In this document: positions 1-8,488 of the stretch, piece after piece
Layout: the number at the start of each line of letters is the position of its first letter
How positions within the stretch are numbered: the first letter of the stretch is position 1
Assembly: GCF_003369445.1 (NCBI RefSeq)
Contig: NZ_QRCU01000059.1
Coordinates: forward strand, 1-64,000
Source: Arthrobacter silvisoli
GTDB lineage: Bacteria > Actinomycetota > Actinomycetes > Actinomycetales > Micrococcaceae
Length of the DNA: 64,000 nt
Direction: 5' to 3'
Notes under the pieces: generated by a model
What the model was told of the DNA's origin: nothing
What the model saw: only the letters and a program-made list of their open reading frames with translations
Databases searched by the model: none
Made by a program: the position numbers and the translations under genes

Positions 1-26
1 CGCCCCGCACCAAGAGGTGCGGGGCG
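1..26. terminator. Hairpin downstream of the GntR gene
   Basis: An 11-bp perfect inverted repeat (cgccccgcacc at 1-11 and ggtgcggggcg at 16-26) with a four-base loop lies just past the stop of the minus-strand GntR gene. Any U-tract for that transcript would fall left of the window, so terminator function is likely but not fully visible. Confidence 0.5.
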
Positions 27-58
27 CCGTCGCCGTTAAGGCGCCGTCGTCGTTAGTC

Positions 59-763
59 CTAGTCCAGCCCCATCGCCTGGCGGACTTCCACCACCACGCG
101 GTGCATGGCTTCCTCGGCCTTGTTCGTATCCCCGCGCGAGACCGCTGTGGCAACATCCTCGTGCGCCTTGAGCGCAGCTTCCTCCGGTCGGAACGGCATG
201 AGCCCCTGCTGGGTGCGGCTGGTCAGGACCTCGGCCACCATCTGGTCGATCGCGGCGAACATCTCGTTGCCGCTTGCGTGCAGCAGTAGGCGGTGGAAGG
301 CGATGTCGACGGCGAGGAAGCCCTCCAGGTCCCCGGCCTCGCCCAGGCGCCGCAGCTCCGCGGCCATCGCTCCCAGTTCTCCGCGTTGCGCGTGCGTGGC
401 CCGGCGTGCGGCGGCCGCGGCGGCAATGGGTTCGACGGCGATACGCAGTTCGGTGAGGGAGGCGTACTGGGCTTCGCGGCGCGTGGAGGCCAGCCGCCAG
501 TGCACCAGCTTGGGGTCGAAGACGTTCCAATGCTGCGGGTCCTGGACCACGATGCCTACCCGGCGCCGTGAGTACACAAGGTTCATGGATTCCAGCACGC
601 GCATGGTGTCCCGGGCGACGGTGCGGGAGACGCTGAATTCCTGCTGGAGGTCTTCGAGGGTCAGCCGGGATCCGGGGGCGAGGCGGCCCGAGGCGATCGA
701 TTCGCCGAGGGTGTCCAGCATGCGCTGATGCAGGCCGCCGCCATCCGCAGTCGCCGTCGACAT
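59..763 (-). CDS. gntR: GntR-family (FadR/FCD subfamily) transcriptional regulator, probably of gluconate genes
   Basis: DNA-binding repressor of about 234 aa. The N-terminal winged helix (residues about 10-73, with SVSRTVARDTMRVLES as recognition region) is followed by an FCD ligand-binding domain. The FCD metal-binding set is visible as D153, H157, H201 and H221. FCD regulators commonly sense small carboxylates or sugar acids. The gene is divergent from gluconokinase and gluconate permease, so gluconate or 6-phosphogluconate is the inferred effector. The reading frame stays open further upstream, to 835, but I place the start at the ATG at 763, which has a purine-rich GGGAAGGGCGGG region just ahead of it and puts the helix-turn-helix at the usual position. 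Confidence 0.9.
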   Translation of the reverse strand: MSTATADGGGLHQRMLDTLGESIASGRLAPGSRLTLEDLQQEFSVSRTVARDTMRVLESMNLVYSRRRVGIVVQDPQHWNVFDPKLVHWRLASTRREAQYASLTELRIAVEPIAAAAAARRATHAQRGELGAMAAELRRLGEAGDLEGFLAVDIAFHRLLLHASGNEMFAAIDQMVAEVLTSRTQQGLMPFRPEEAALKAHEDVATAVSRGDTNKAEEAMHRVVVEVRQAMGLD

Positions 764-947
764 ATCCCGCCCTTCCCGCGCTGATTCCATCCCCAGCGTA
801 GTGCCTTCGGCGTAAAAGTATGACCAAAAGCACATTAAGTACTACCAGTGACCCTCTAATGGTGTTATCTTTTTCAGGAACACGGCGCATTGGCGCCACC
901 CCGAGCTTCTTCGGAAGCCAACGACGTCTTCCTGCGGAGGTAGGGCA
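764..947. promoter_or_regulatory. Divergent control region between gntR and gntK
   Basis: These 184 bases hold the back-to-back promoters of the regulator and the gluconate genes. An A/T-rich patch at about 811-875 interrupts the GC-rich background and contains the loosely dyad element TACCA...TGGTG at about 842-873, a candidate GntR operator. No exact palindrome is obvious, so the operator call is weak. GGAGG at 936-940 is the gntK ribosome binding site. Confidence 0.4.
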
Positions 948-1475
948 ATGGAGTCATCTGCAATCCACGTGGTCGTCATGGGCGTTGCCGGCGCAGGCAA
1001 GTCCACGATCGCCGGGGCACTCGCGTCGGCCCTCGGCTGGGACATGGCCGAAGCCGACCGCTTCCACCCTTCGGCCAACATCTCGAAAATGGCCGGTGGC
1101 ATCCCGCTCACGGACGAGGACCGCTGGCCCTGGCTGCGCAGCATCCGCGACTGGATGACCTCCGAGGCCCGGGCGGGCAACAGCACTGTGCTGACGTGCT
1201 CGGCCCTCAAGCGCGGTTATCGGGACCTGCTGTCCGGCGCCGAAGGCCGGGTGGTCTTCGTCCACCTCGACGGCAGCGCGGAACTTCTTGCCGAACGCAT
1301 GGGCAGCCGCGAGGGCCATTTCATGCCCACCACCCTGCTGCCCAGCCAGCTCGCCACCCTCGAGCCCCTTACGGCGGAGGAATGCGCGGCAGGAAGCATC
1401 CGCCTGGACATCGCACAGGACCCGAACACCCTGGTGCGCACCGTCGTCGACGTCCTCGCACTCCAGGCCGCCTGA
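948..1475 (+). CDS. gntK: Gluconokinase
   Basis: Phosphorylates D-gluconate to 6-phosphogluconate with ATP, feeding the pentose phosphate pathway; cytosolic. The 175-aa length is typical for the family. A P-loop GVAGAGKST sits at residues 12-20, followed by the family signature around ADRFHPSANISKM, the CSALKRGYRDLL segment and the REGHFMPTTLLPSQLATLEPL block near residue 125. The start at 948 has GGAGG seven bases upstream. The gntP permease gene follows 131 bases downstream, and the FCD regulator is divergent, making a compact gluconate module. Confidence 0.95.
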   Translation: MESSAIHVVVMGVAGAGKSTIAGALASALGWDMAEADRFHPSANISKMAGGIPLTDEDRWPWLRSIRDWMTSEARAGNSTVLTCSALKRGYRDLLSGAEGRVVFVHLDGSAELLAERMGSREGHFMPTTLLPSQLATLEPLTAEECAAGSIRLDIAQDPNTLVRTVVDVLALQAA

Positions 1476-1575
1476 GCTTCAGCCGCCTCAAAGCCCCCTG
1501 AACACCAGGCCGCCTGAACACCGGGCGGCCTGAACACCAGAGCGCCTGAAATCAAGACGGCCTCAACACCCCCCC
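1471..1575. repeat. Degenerate 16-bp tandem repeats between gntK and gntP
   Basis: From the end of gntK the spacer is built of 16-base units beginning CCTGAACACC or CCTCAACACC. Clear copies start at 1497, 1513, 1529, 1545 and 1561; two more degraded copies begin near 1471 and 1486, overlapping the gntK stop codon. The role is unknown; it could be a slippage array or an mRNA spacer separating kinase from permease translation. Confidence 0.75.
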
Positions 1576-1606
1576 AACACCGCATCACCTGTTTCAAAGG
1601 AGAACC

Positions 1607-3013
1607 ATGACTGCCATCGAAGGATGGACCCAAACCCTCGGCGCCGGCCCGCTGCTGCTCATCGCGGCCGCCGCCATCGCCGTCCTGCTTGTCCTGATCA
1701 TCCGCTTCAAGATGCATGCGCTGCTTGCACTGATCACGGTCAGCCTGGCCACGGCCTTCGCCACCGGCATCCCCGCCGACAAGGTGGTGGGCGTGCTGGT
1801 CGGCGGCTTCGGCACGACGCTCGGCACCGTTGCCCTGCTCGTCGGCCTGGGCACCATGCTCGGCCGGATCGTCGAAACTTCCGGCGGCGCGAAGGTACTG
1901 GCCGACTACCTCATCAAGCTCTTCGGTGAGAAACGTGCACCGTTCGCGCTCGGCCTCGCCTCGCTCATCTTCGGCTTCCCGATCTTCTTCGACGCCGGCC
2001 TGGTGGTCATGCTGCCGGTCGTGTTCGCAGTCGCCCACCGGCTCGGGGGCGGAGTGCTCCGCTACGCCCTGCCCGCCGTCGGAGCGTTCTCCGTGATGCA
2101 TGTGTTCCTGCCGCCGCACCCGGGGCCGGTCTCGGCCTCCGCCATCCTCGGCGCGAACGTCGGCTTGGTGACCATCGTCGGCCTCATCGCCGCCATTCCC
2201 ACCTGGTACCTCACCTGCTACCTCTACGGCCTGTGGACGGGTCGCAAGCTCGAGCTTCCGGTGCCGGAAATCCTTGGCCACGCTTCGGCCGAGGCTGAAG
2301 CCCACCCGCCCCGCTTCCGTACCGTCGTGGGCATCCTCCTGCTGCCGCTCGTGCTGATCTTCCTCAACACCGGCCTCAACACCCTGGCCACCTCGCACCT
2401 CCTGCCTGACGCCGTGAAGGAACAGCAGTGGTTCCAGATCATCCGTGCACTTGGTGACACGCCTGTTGCCCTGCTCATCTCCGTGTTCGTCGCCGCGCTC
2501 GTTCTCGGCATGCGCCGCGGCCTTCACGGCGAGCGGCTCGAAGGCCTCCTCGAGTCCTCCCTCGGCCCGGTCTGCTCGGTCATCCTCATCACCGGTGCCG
2601 GCGGCATGTTCGGCGCGGTGCTGCGGATGTCGGGCATCGGCAAGGCGTTGGCCGATGTGCTGGGCGACGCCGGCATCCCGCTGATCCTGGCCGGCTTCCT
2701 GATCTCCTCGATCCTGCGCATCGCCCAAGGCTCGGCGACTGTCGCGCTGACAACCACCGCGGGCCTCATCTCCCCGGCCGTTGCGGACGCAGGGATGAAC
2801 GGACTGCAACTGGCGGCGCTCGTTGTTGCCGTTGCCGCCGGATCAGTGGTGGTTTCCCACGTCAACGACGCCGGATTCTGGCTGGTGGGCCGCTTCATTG
2901 GCATGGACGTCAAGACCACCCTTGCCACATGGACCGTCATGGAAACACTCATCGGTGTTACGGGCTTCGGTATCGCGGCAGTGGTGTTCGCCGTCGCTGG
3001 AGCGGCCGGATAG
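1607..3013 (+). CDS. gntP: Gluconate:H+ symporter, GntP family
   Basis: Integral membrane permease importing gluconate with protons. The 468-aa protein has about twelve to fourteen hydrophobic segments, with the family hallmark regions FGFPIFFDAGLVVMLPV (about residue 122) and FLPPHPGPVSASAILGAN (about residue 166), and a late SHVNDAGFWLVGRF block near residue 422. The start is set by AAAGGAG just ahead of the ATG. It lies downstream of gntK in the same direction and is closed by a strong hairpin at 3049-3082. The exact substrate within the GntP family (gluconate or a related sugar acid) is inferred from the adjacent kinase. Confidence 0.94.
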   Translation: MTAIEGWTQTLGAGPLLLIAAAAIAVLLVLIIRFKMHALLALITVSLATAFATGIPADKVVGVLVGGFGTTLGTVALLVGLGTMLGRIVETSGGAKVLADYLIKLFGEKRAPFALGLASLIFGFPIFFDAGLVVMLPVVFAVAHRLGGGVLRYALPAVGAFSVMHVFLPPHPGPVSASAILGANVGLVTIVGLIAAIPTWYLTCYLYGLWTGRKLELPVPEILGHASAEAEAHPPRFRTVVGILLLPLVLIFLNTGLNTLATSHLLPDAVKEQQWFQIIRALGDTPVALLISVFVAALVLGMRRGLHGERLEGLLESSLGPVCSVILITGAGGMFGAVLRMSGIGKALADVLGDAGIPLILAGFLISSILRIAQGSATVALTTTAGLISPAVADAGMNGLQLAALVVAVAAGSVVVSHVNDAGFWLVGRFIGMDVKTTLATWTVMETLIGVTGFGIAAVVFAVAGAAG

Positions 3014-3048
3014 AGCACCGGGCCGCCGGATAGCTCCGGAACGGGAAG

Positions 3049-3082
3049 AGCGCTGCCGGCACCACAAGGTGCCGGCAGCGCT
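3049..3082 (+). terminator. Intrinsic-type terminator after gntP
   Basis: Perfect 15-bp stem (agcgctgccggcacc at 3049-3063, ggtgccggcagcgct at 3068-3082) with an ACAA loop, followed by a short T-containing run. It sits 35 bases after the gntP stop. Confidence 0.8.
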
Positions 3083-3104
3083 TTGCTAATCTCCCGCCGT
3101 CGGG

Positions 3105-3110
3105 CATGAT
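3105..3110 (+). promoter_or_regulatory. Candidate leaderless -10 element (CATGAT)
   Basis: The hexamer CATGAT lies exactly six bases before the ATG at 3117, the spacing expected when transcription starts at the initiation codon. It is a weak match to TANNNT. Confidence 0.35.
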
Positions 3111-3116
3111 GCCGCC

Positions 3117-3452
3117 ATGGAGAAGCGCGAGTCGTCCGCTGCAGCTGTTGCCGCCTTCGAGGACCTGGGCGCCGACCTGCTCCACGCCGGGGTGGTGCCG
3201 GGGCAGATGTTCGGCGCCCGCTCGCTGCTGCTGGAGAAGAAAGCGATCGCCTGCCTGAACGGGGACATGGTGGCCTTCAAACTCGGCCGCGACAATCCCG
3301 AGCATGCGCGGGCCCTCGGGCTGCCCGGGGCCGTGCTTTTCGATCCCTCCGGTATGGGCAGGCCGTTCAAGGACTGGGTGGAGGTTCCGCTCTCGGCTGC
3401 CGGTGAGTGGCCGGCGCTGGCGGACGCGGCGCTCGCGGCCGCCCGCCAGTAG
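3117..3452 (+). CDS. TfoX N-terminal-domain-like small protein
   Basis: A 111-aa cytosolic protein resembling the isolated TfoX N-terminal fold: the stretch GQMFGARSLLLEKKAIACLNGD followed by MVAFKLG (residues about 30-60) matches the family pattern of a Phe-Gly motif followed by two beta strands, and the FDPSGMGRPFKDWVEVP block near residue 76 fits the rest. Stand-alone proteins of this type have no settled function. There is no clear Shine-Dalgarno site; the ATG may be used as a leaderless start. It ends 18 bases from the convergent permease gene. Confidence 0.7.
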   Translation: MEKRESSAAAVAAFEDLGADLLHAGVVPGQMFGARSLLLEKKAIACLNGDMVAFKLGRDNPEHARALGLPGAVLFDPSGMGRPFKDWVEVPLSAAGEWPALADAALAAARQ

Positions 3453-3470
3453 CGCTTACGACGCCGGAGG

Positions 3471-4910
3471 TTACGACGCCGGCACCTGGCTGGGAGTCAC
3501 GTCCTCGCTCGGGTAGATGGTCTCCAGCGGAGCGCGGTTGGTCGCCTTCGCCCAGGGGTAATAGACCAGCATGGTCACTGCGATGCCGACGATCCAGGAG
3601 ATGTCCGCGCCACCCAGCCAGTGCGTCACCGGACCGGTGTAAAGGGCCTGCGCCAGGAAAGGGACCTGGACGACGACGCCGATGCCGTAGGACACCAGGG
3701 CTGCCACGTTCCACTTTCCGTAGCGGCCGTTCGGGTTGTAGAGCGCCGGGATGTCCAGGCGGTCGCGGGACACCTTGTAGTAGTCCACCAGGTTGATGAC
3801 CGACCACGGCGTGAACACCATGAGCAGCATCAGCACGAAGTTCTTGAACAGGTTCAGGAAGTCCTTGCTGGCGAACAGGGCGATCAGCACGCTCGCGCCG
3901 ATCACCACCAGGATGAACGCGATGCGGGCTGCGCGGGACACCGTGTCGCGGCGGTTGACTGCGGTGCCGATCGTCACCGAGCACATGAAGGCGCCGTAGG
4001 CGTTCAGGCAGTTCACCGTCAGCTTGCCGCTGACGATCATCAGGTAGATGAAGACGGCGATCAGCCCGCCGCCGGCGAGGTCGCCCATGTAGCCCACCTG
4101 GTTCTTCAGGAAGTCCCCGCCAAGGTGCGCGGCGGACAGGCCGCCCGCCAGGGCGCCAATCGTCATGGCCCACTGGGCGCCGCCCACGGAACCGGCGAAG
4201 GTGTACCAGAAGGTCCGGCGCTCGCTGGTGTCCTGGGGCAGGTACCGGGAGTAGTCCGCGACGTAGGGGCCGAAGGTCAACTGCCAGCCGGCGCCGAGGG
4301 CGATGGCCGTCAGGAAGGTGGGCCATTCGAAACCCTTGAGGAACATGATCTGGCCGATGTCGTACTTCGTCAGCACCACGAAGGTCAGGTACAGGAAGCC
4401 GGCCAGGCCCAGTACGGTGGCGATGCGGCCGAGGGCGTGGATGTACTTGTAGCCGAGGATGGCCAGCAAGGCAGTGGTGGCGCCGAAGATCAGGATCCCG
4501 ACCGCGGGAACGTTGACTCCCAGGATCAGGTTGATGGCCTGCCCGGAGAGCACGGTGCCGGTGGAGGCGAAGCCGACGTACATCAGGATGACGAGGACCA
4601 GCGGGATGACCGCCCCGTAGACGCCGAACTGTGCCCGGCTGGAAATCATCTGCGGAAGGCCCAGCTTGGGGCCCTGGGCGGAGTGCAGCGCCATGACGAT
4701 GCCGCCGAGGACATTGCCCGCCAGCAGGCCGATGATGGCCCAGAAGGCATCGGCGCCGAAGACCACTGCGAGGGCGCCGTCCACGATCGCGGTGATCTGG
4801 GCGTTGGCGCCGAACCATAGGGTGAACTGGGACTTCGGGTGGCCGTGCCGCTCGCCGGGCGGGATCATCTCGATCGACCGGGCTTCGACGGCGCTGCTTG
4901 CTGCTGCCAT
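3471..4910 (-). CDS. Purine/cytosine permease, NCS1 family
   Basis: Twelve-helix cation-coupled importer of nucleobases or related compounds. The 479-aa protein has the N-terminal NCS1 block WFGANAQITAIVDGAL (about residue 32), then GPKLGLPQMISSRAQFG (about residue 84), which corresponds to the conserved substrate-site loop of the cytosine/purine branch, and a late PWSVINLVDYY block. I chose the ATG at 4910 because GAGGAG lies seven bases upstream; an in-frame ATG at 4925 is possible. It is single, convergent with the TfoX-like gene, and about 370 bases from purA, so nucleobase salvage is a reasonable but unproven role. Confidence 0.85.
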   Translation of the reverse strand: MAAASSAVEARSIEMIPPGERHGHPKSQFTLWFGANAQITAIVDGALAVVFGADAFWAIIGLLAGNVLGGIVMALHSAQGPKLGLPQMISSRAQFGVYGAVIPLVLVILMYVGFASTGTVLSGQAINLILGVNVPAVGILIFGATTALLAILGYKYIHALGRIATVLGLAGFLYLTFVVLTKYDIGQIMFLKGFEWPTFLTAIALGAGWQLTFGPYVADYSRYLPQDTSERRTFWYTFAGSVGGAQWAMTIGALAGGLSAAHLGGDFLKNQVGYMGDLAGGGLIAVFIYLMIVSGKLTVNCLNAYGAFMCSVTIGTAVNRRDTVSRAARIAFILVVIGASVLIALFASKDFLNLFKNFVLMLLMVFTPWSVINLVDYYKVSRDRLDIPALYNPNGRYGKWNVAALVSYGIGVVVQVPFLAQALYTGPVTHWLGGADISWIVGIAVTMLVYYPWAKATNRAPLETIYPSEDVTPSQVPAS

Positions 4911-5281
4911 GGTGTTACTCCTCATGATGGACGGTCATGTTCCATGTCACAGGAATGCGGGACCCGGAGCGAGGGGATCCGGGGCCGCGGTGTCGCGGAT
5001 CCCAGACACTTTGGCGCGTGTCGCTGGGCGGTTCCGGTGGTCCGCCGTGTCCACCCGGCCGGCGCCCGGTACCGGGGCCGACCCTGGAGCAGGGTCATGA
5101 CGCCGTGTAATGGGGCCGGATCGGCTAAACTTGGCTGGTAAGAGCCCCGGAACTCTTGCCCTTCCTGCCCATGAATCTTTGTTGAAGATCGTGGACAGGG
5201 CCTGGCTTCGGGGCGTTCTCATGTACGGCGCCAGGTGCGGTGTTCCCGCCCGCCTGCCCGAAAAGAATGGGGGAGGATCCC
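4911..5281. promoter_or_regulatory. Divergent intergenic region permease/purA
   Basis: No gene is supported in these 371 bases. There is an inverted repeat GGGATCCG/CGGATCCC at 4974-4981 and 4996-5003, and a possible -10 box TAAACT at 5126-5131 leaving a purA leader of roughly 145 bases. GGGGGAGGA at about 5269-5277 is the purA ribosome binding site. No known purine riboswitch pattern was recognised by eye. Confidence 0.4.
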
Positions 5282-6571
5282 ATGCCCGCTATCGTGATCG
5301 TCGGAGCCCAGTGGGGCGACGAAGGCAAAGGCAAAGCGACCGACCTGCTCGGTGGCCGCGTGGACTACGTGGTCAAGCCCAACGGCGGCAACAACGCCGG
5401 GCACACCGTCGTCGTCGGCGGCGAGAAGTATGAGCTCAAGCTCCTTCCCGCCGGCATCCTGAGCCCCAACGCCATTCCGATCATCGGCAACGGCTGCGTG
5501 GTGAACCTCGAGGCCCTCTTCCAGGAAATCGACGGCCTCGAAGCCCGCGGCGCGGACACCTCCCGCCTGCGCGTCTCCGCCAACGCCCACCTCGTGGCCC
5601 CGTACCACCAGGTGCTGGACAAAGTCACCGAGCGCTTCCTCGGCAGCCGCGCCATCGGCACTACCGGCCGCGGCATCGGCCCGGCCTACATGGACAAGGT
5701 GGCCCGCCTGGGCATCCGCGTCCAGGACGTCTTTGACGAATCGATCCTCCGCCAGAAGGTGGAAGGCTCGCTGCGCCAGAAGAACGAACTCCTGGTCAAG
5801 GTCTACAACCGCCGCGACGTGGTGGCCGAGGAGATCGTGCAGTACTTCCTCTCCTTCGCCGAACGCCTGCGCCCCCTGGTCATCGACAGCACCCTGGAGC
5901 TGAACAACGCCCTGGACGAGGGCAAGGTGGTGCTCATGGAGGGCGGCCAGGCCACGTTCCTGGACGTCGACCACGGCACCTACCCCTTCGTGACTTCCTC
6001 CAACCCGACCGCCGGCGGCGCCTCCGTGGGCTCGGGCATCGGGCCTACCCGCATCTCGCGCTCCATCGGCATCATCAAGGCCTACACCACCCGCGTCGGC
6101 GCCGGCCCGTTCCCCACGGAACTGTTCGACGAAATGGGCATGTACTTGCAGAAGACCGGCGGCGAGTTCGGCGTGAACACCGGCCGCCCGCGCCGCTGCG
6201 GCTGGTACGACGCCGTCCTGGCCCGCCACGCTTCCCGCGTGAACGGCTTCACGGACTACTTCGTCACCAAGCTGGACGTGCTCACCGGCATCGAGCAGAT
6301 CCCGGTCTGCGTGGCCTACGACGTCGACGGCGTCCGCCATGACGAAATGCCCATGACGCAGACCGAGTTCCACCACGCGGTGCCGATCTTCGAGTACTTC
6401 GACGGCTGGACCGAGGACATCACGGGCGCCAAGACCCTGGAGGACCTCCCGGAGAACGCCCGCAACTACGTGCTGGCGCTCGAGAAGCTCTCCGGCACCC
6501 GCTTCTCCGCGATCGGCGTCGGCCCGGACCGCGACCAGACGATCGTGCTGCACGATCTGATCGAGGACTAA
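5282..6571 (+). CDS. purA: Adenylosuccinate synthetase
   Basis: Converts IMP, aspartate and GTP to adenylosuccinate, the first committed step to AMP; cytosolic dimer. The 429-aa length is standard. The family start is clear: WGDEGKGK at residues 11-18 (nucleotide and IMP loop with catalytic Asp13), HTVVVGG near residue 41, [11 protein letters not shown] near residue 128, and [10 protein letters not shown] near residue 274. The start at 5282 has GGGGGAGGAT directly upstream, while an upstream in-frame ATG at 5240 would add residues absent from the family. A perfect-stem terminator follows. Confidence 0.97.
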   Translation: MPAIVIVGAQWGDEGKGKATDLLGGRVDYVVKPNGGNNAGHTVVVGGEKYELKLLPAGILSPNAIPIIGNGCVVNLEALFQEIDGLEARGADTSRLRVSANAHLVAPYHQVLDKVTERFLGSRAIGTTGRGIGPAYMDKVARLGIRVQDVFDESILRQKVEGSLRQKNELLVKVYNRRDVVAEEIVQYFLSFAERLRPLVIDSTLELNNALDEGKVVLMEGGQATFLDVDHGTYPFVTSSNPTAGGASVGSGIGPTRISRSIGIIKAYTTRVGAGPFPTELFDEMGMYLQKTGGEFGVNTGRPRRCGWYDAVLARHASRVNGFTDYFVTKLDVLTGIEQIPVCVAYDVDGVRHDEMPMTQTEFHHAVPIFEYFDGWTEDITGAKTLEDLPENARNYVLALEKLSGTRFSAIGVGPDRDQTIVLHDLIED

Positions 6572-6591
6572 GCCTCAAGAATGCTCGACGA

Positions 6592-6639
6592 CGGCGGGCC
6601 GCCCTTTGGTTCCAGGCGAACTTTGCGGGCGGCCCGCCG
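6592..6639 (+). terminator. Terminator after purA
   Basis: A perfect 13-bp stem (cggcgggccgccc at 6592-6604, gggcggcccgccg at 6627-6639) with a 22-base loop lies 20 bases beyond the purA stop and is followed by ATTCTTTGT. Confidence 0.7.
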
Positions 6640-7039
6640 ATTCTTTGTGCGTGCCTTCGCTTTCATCCTGCGGATCAGGCGGGGTGCGCGGCCTGCACTC
6701 CCGTGGAGATGGGGGAGGCGCACTGCGCATCCCCCAAAACCTCCTTTGATCTGCGAAAACACTCGTCCAGGAAAAAACTTCGAGATTCGCGTAACCCTTC
6801 AGCCGGTCCGGACGATTACTTCAGTGAACGGGCCGAGCTGGAATCTGTCCCCCATCATGTTCCAGCTCGGTCCTTCGTTTTGCCCGCAAGGAGTCCGGCA
6901 AAAGGATGCAGACGGCCAGGGTGTGTCTTGGGCTGTGCAGGCGGCGGCGGTTAGGCTGGGGAGTGCCCCGCAGTGAGTCCACCGGGACAATCACGCGCAA
7001 CGGCAGCAGACCCCAGCATCCACCGAAAGCACCTGAACC
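6640..7039 (+). promoter_or_regulatory. Upstream region of the sigma-factor gene with ECF-like promoter and hairpin
   Basis: No gene is supported in these 400 bases. CGTAACCC at about 6790-6797 followed about 17 bases later by CGATTAC (about 6813-6819) resembles a -35 AAC / -10 CG(A/T)T extracytoplasmic-function promoter. Just downstream is an 11-bp perfect inverted repeat CCGAGCTGGAA (6833-6843) / TTCCAGCTCGG (6860-6870), a possible operator or leader hairpin. The leader to the sigma start would be about 210 bases. Confidence 0.45.
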
Positions 7040-7594
7040 GTGACTGACGCCCTGACCGACGAAGCGTTGCAGGCCCTTCAGGGCAACGACTCTGAGCTGT
7101 TCAGTGCTGTATACCAGTCCTTCGCAGGCCAGGTGTTCGGCTACCTGAGCGCCAAGGGTGTGCAGGACCCCGAGGCCCTCACCCAAGATGTCTTCCTTGC
7201 GGTGCTGCCGAGGATCGACTCCATCTCCGGCGGAGTCAAGGGCCTGCGGACGTTTGTCTTCTCCGTTGCCCACGCCCGGATGGTTGATGACCATCGCAGG
7301 CAGGTCCGCTCGCCGGAACACCAGGAGTTCGAAGCCGAGCGGGATACCAGGGAGGTCCTCTCCGCCGAGGCCGAGGCGATGGGCCGGGTGGCCCCCGGAG
7401 AAGTGCTGGCACTGCTCGGGTTCCTGCCCGAGGAACAACGGGAGGTCCTGTCATTACGCATCATTGCGGGGCTGACCGTGGAACAAGTTGCCGAAATCAT
7501 GGGGAAGAGCCAAGGTGCAGTGAAGCAGTTGCAGCGGAGGGCCCTCAAGACCCTCCGCGAACACTCGGCAGTAAAGGAATATGTGGCGCCATGA
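7040..7594 (+). CDS. RNA polymerase sigma factor, sigma-70/ECF-like
   Basis: A 184-aa alternative sigma factor. Region 2 is recognisable near residues 15-85 (LTQDVFLAVLPRI, then LRTFVFSVAHARMVDDHRR), and region 4 near residues 125-175 (LLGFLPEEQREVLSLRIIAGLTVEQVAEIMGKSQGAVKQLQRRALKTL in consecutive pieces), including the helix-turn-helix with GAVKQLQRRA. It starts at GTG 7040. Its last codon overlaps the ATG of the next gene by four bases (ATGA), the usual arrangement for a sigma factor and its cognate regulator. Target genes cannot be told from the sequence; autoregulation from the ECF-like site at about 6790 is inferred. Confidence 0.9.
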   Translation: MTDALTDEALQALQGNDSELFSAVYQSFAGQVFGYLSAKGVQDPEALTQDVFLAVLPRIDSISGGVKGLRTFVFSVAHARMVDDHRRQVRSPEHQEFEAERDTREVLSAEAEAMGRVAPGEVLALLGFLPEEQREVLSLRIIAGLTVEQVAEIMGKSQGAVKQLQRRALKTLREHSAVKEYVAP

Positions 7595-8394
7595 CGCGTT
7601 CCGATGCGGATCGTGACAAGCTCGTCTCCGAGCTCATGCTCGACGCCGGCGTGCCCGGTGATCCGTGGCTGTTGGCTGCCCTCGAGTCCGTTGCAAGCCT
7701 CTCGGCCTTGCCTGCCCCGATACCCCGTGGTGAACTTGCCGCCCTGCTCGGCGATCCATCAGCAGGGCCCGACGGCGGCTTGAAGCCCGAGGGCGACGAA
7801 CTCGCCAAGCGCCGCCGCAGGAAACACCGCCCTGCCCTTTTCGCCGGTGTTGTGGTGACGGCGATGGGCCTGGGCGTCGGAGGCGTTGCTGCATCCGGGG
7901 GCCTGCCAAACAACCCTCCGGAGTTCGTCAACAAGCTGATCGAGGGATGGGCGCCTCACGCGAACCCTGCGCCGCAGTCACTCCTGCCGGCCGGCCCCCT
8001 CCCGGACGCGCCAAAGGTCACCGTTGTCCCGGCGCCCGCCGGCCCACCACCAGCGTCGCAGCCCCCTGCCGGGGCGCCATGGGGCCCGGTATCGCCGTCG
8101 CCATCCGCTGTATCGGACCGCGCACCGGTCTCCGCCCCGAAGGGAAAACCGCACGCCGCGGCTGCCACAACGAAAGCGGGGAAAGCGACAAAGGATAAGC
8201 CGAAGCAGGCATCGGCCAACCGGAAGTACAACCGGCCGGGCGAAAGCGCAGCTTCCTCGCCTGGTGTTCCCGCCGGGCCTTCCGGCATGAGCTTCAAGGA
8301 CTCCTTTGACGCAGTGCTGGACAAGCGCGGCCCCGTTGGCAGCACGGTGGAGGACGTCCTCGGGCGGATTGAGCGCCTCGGCATCCGCCTCTGA
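7591..8394 (+). CDS. One-TM partner of the sigma factor, probable anti-sigma-like protein
   Basis: A 267-aa protein translationally coupled to the sigma gene. Residues 1-75 form a charged cytosolic segment ending in KRRRRK, residues about 81-101 are a single membrane helix, and about 120-235 is a Pro/Ala-rich extracytoplasmic stalk. A short ordered segment (SFKDSFDAVLDKRGPVGSTVEDVLGRI, in part) ends the protein. Topology and gene pairing suggest a membrane anti-sigma factor. The Cys/His ZAS zinc motif of classical anti-sigma factors is absent, so it belongs to another class or is a different kind of partner. Confidence 0.7.
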   Translation: MTRSDADRDKLVSELMLDAGVPGDPWLLAALESVASLSALPAPIPRGELAALLGDPSAGPDGGLKPEGDELAKRRRRKHRPALFAGVVVTAMGLGVGGVAASGGLPNNPPEFVNKLIEGWAPHANPAPQSLLPAGPLPDAPKVTVVPAPAGPPPASQPPAGAPWGPVSPSPSAVSDRAPVSAPKGKPHAAAATTKAGKATKDKPKQASANRKYNRPGESAASSPGVPAGPSGMSFKDSFDAVLDKRGPVGSTVEDVLGRIERLGIRL

Positions 8395-8476
8395 GCGGCC
8401 CGGCCCAAGCTCCTCCCGTGAGGCCCGCCGTGACGCAAGCCCCGCCGCGCCCGAGGGGCCCCGCGGGCCGCGGGCG

Positions 8477-8482
8477 TAGGCT
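8477..8482 (+). promoter_or_regulatory. Leaderless -10 element TAGGCT
   Basis: TAGGCT ends six bases before the ATG at 8489 and there is no Shine-Dalgarno sequence, so transcription probably starts at the initiation codon. Confidence 0.6.
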
Positions 8483-8488
8483 GGGGAC

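Noticed and set aside
1217..2809. A 530-codon minus-strand open frame opposite gntK/gntP
   Set aside because: Low-complexity shadow, while gntK and gntP have complete family motifs on the plus strand.
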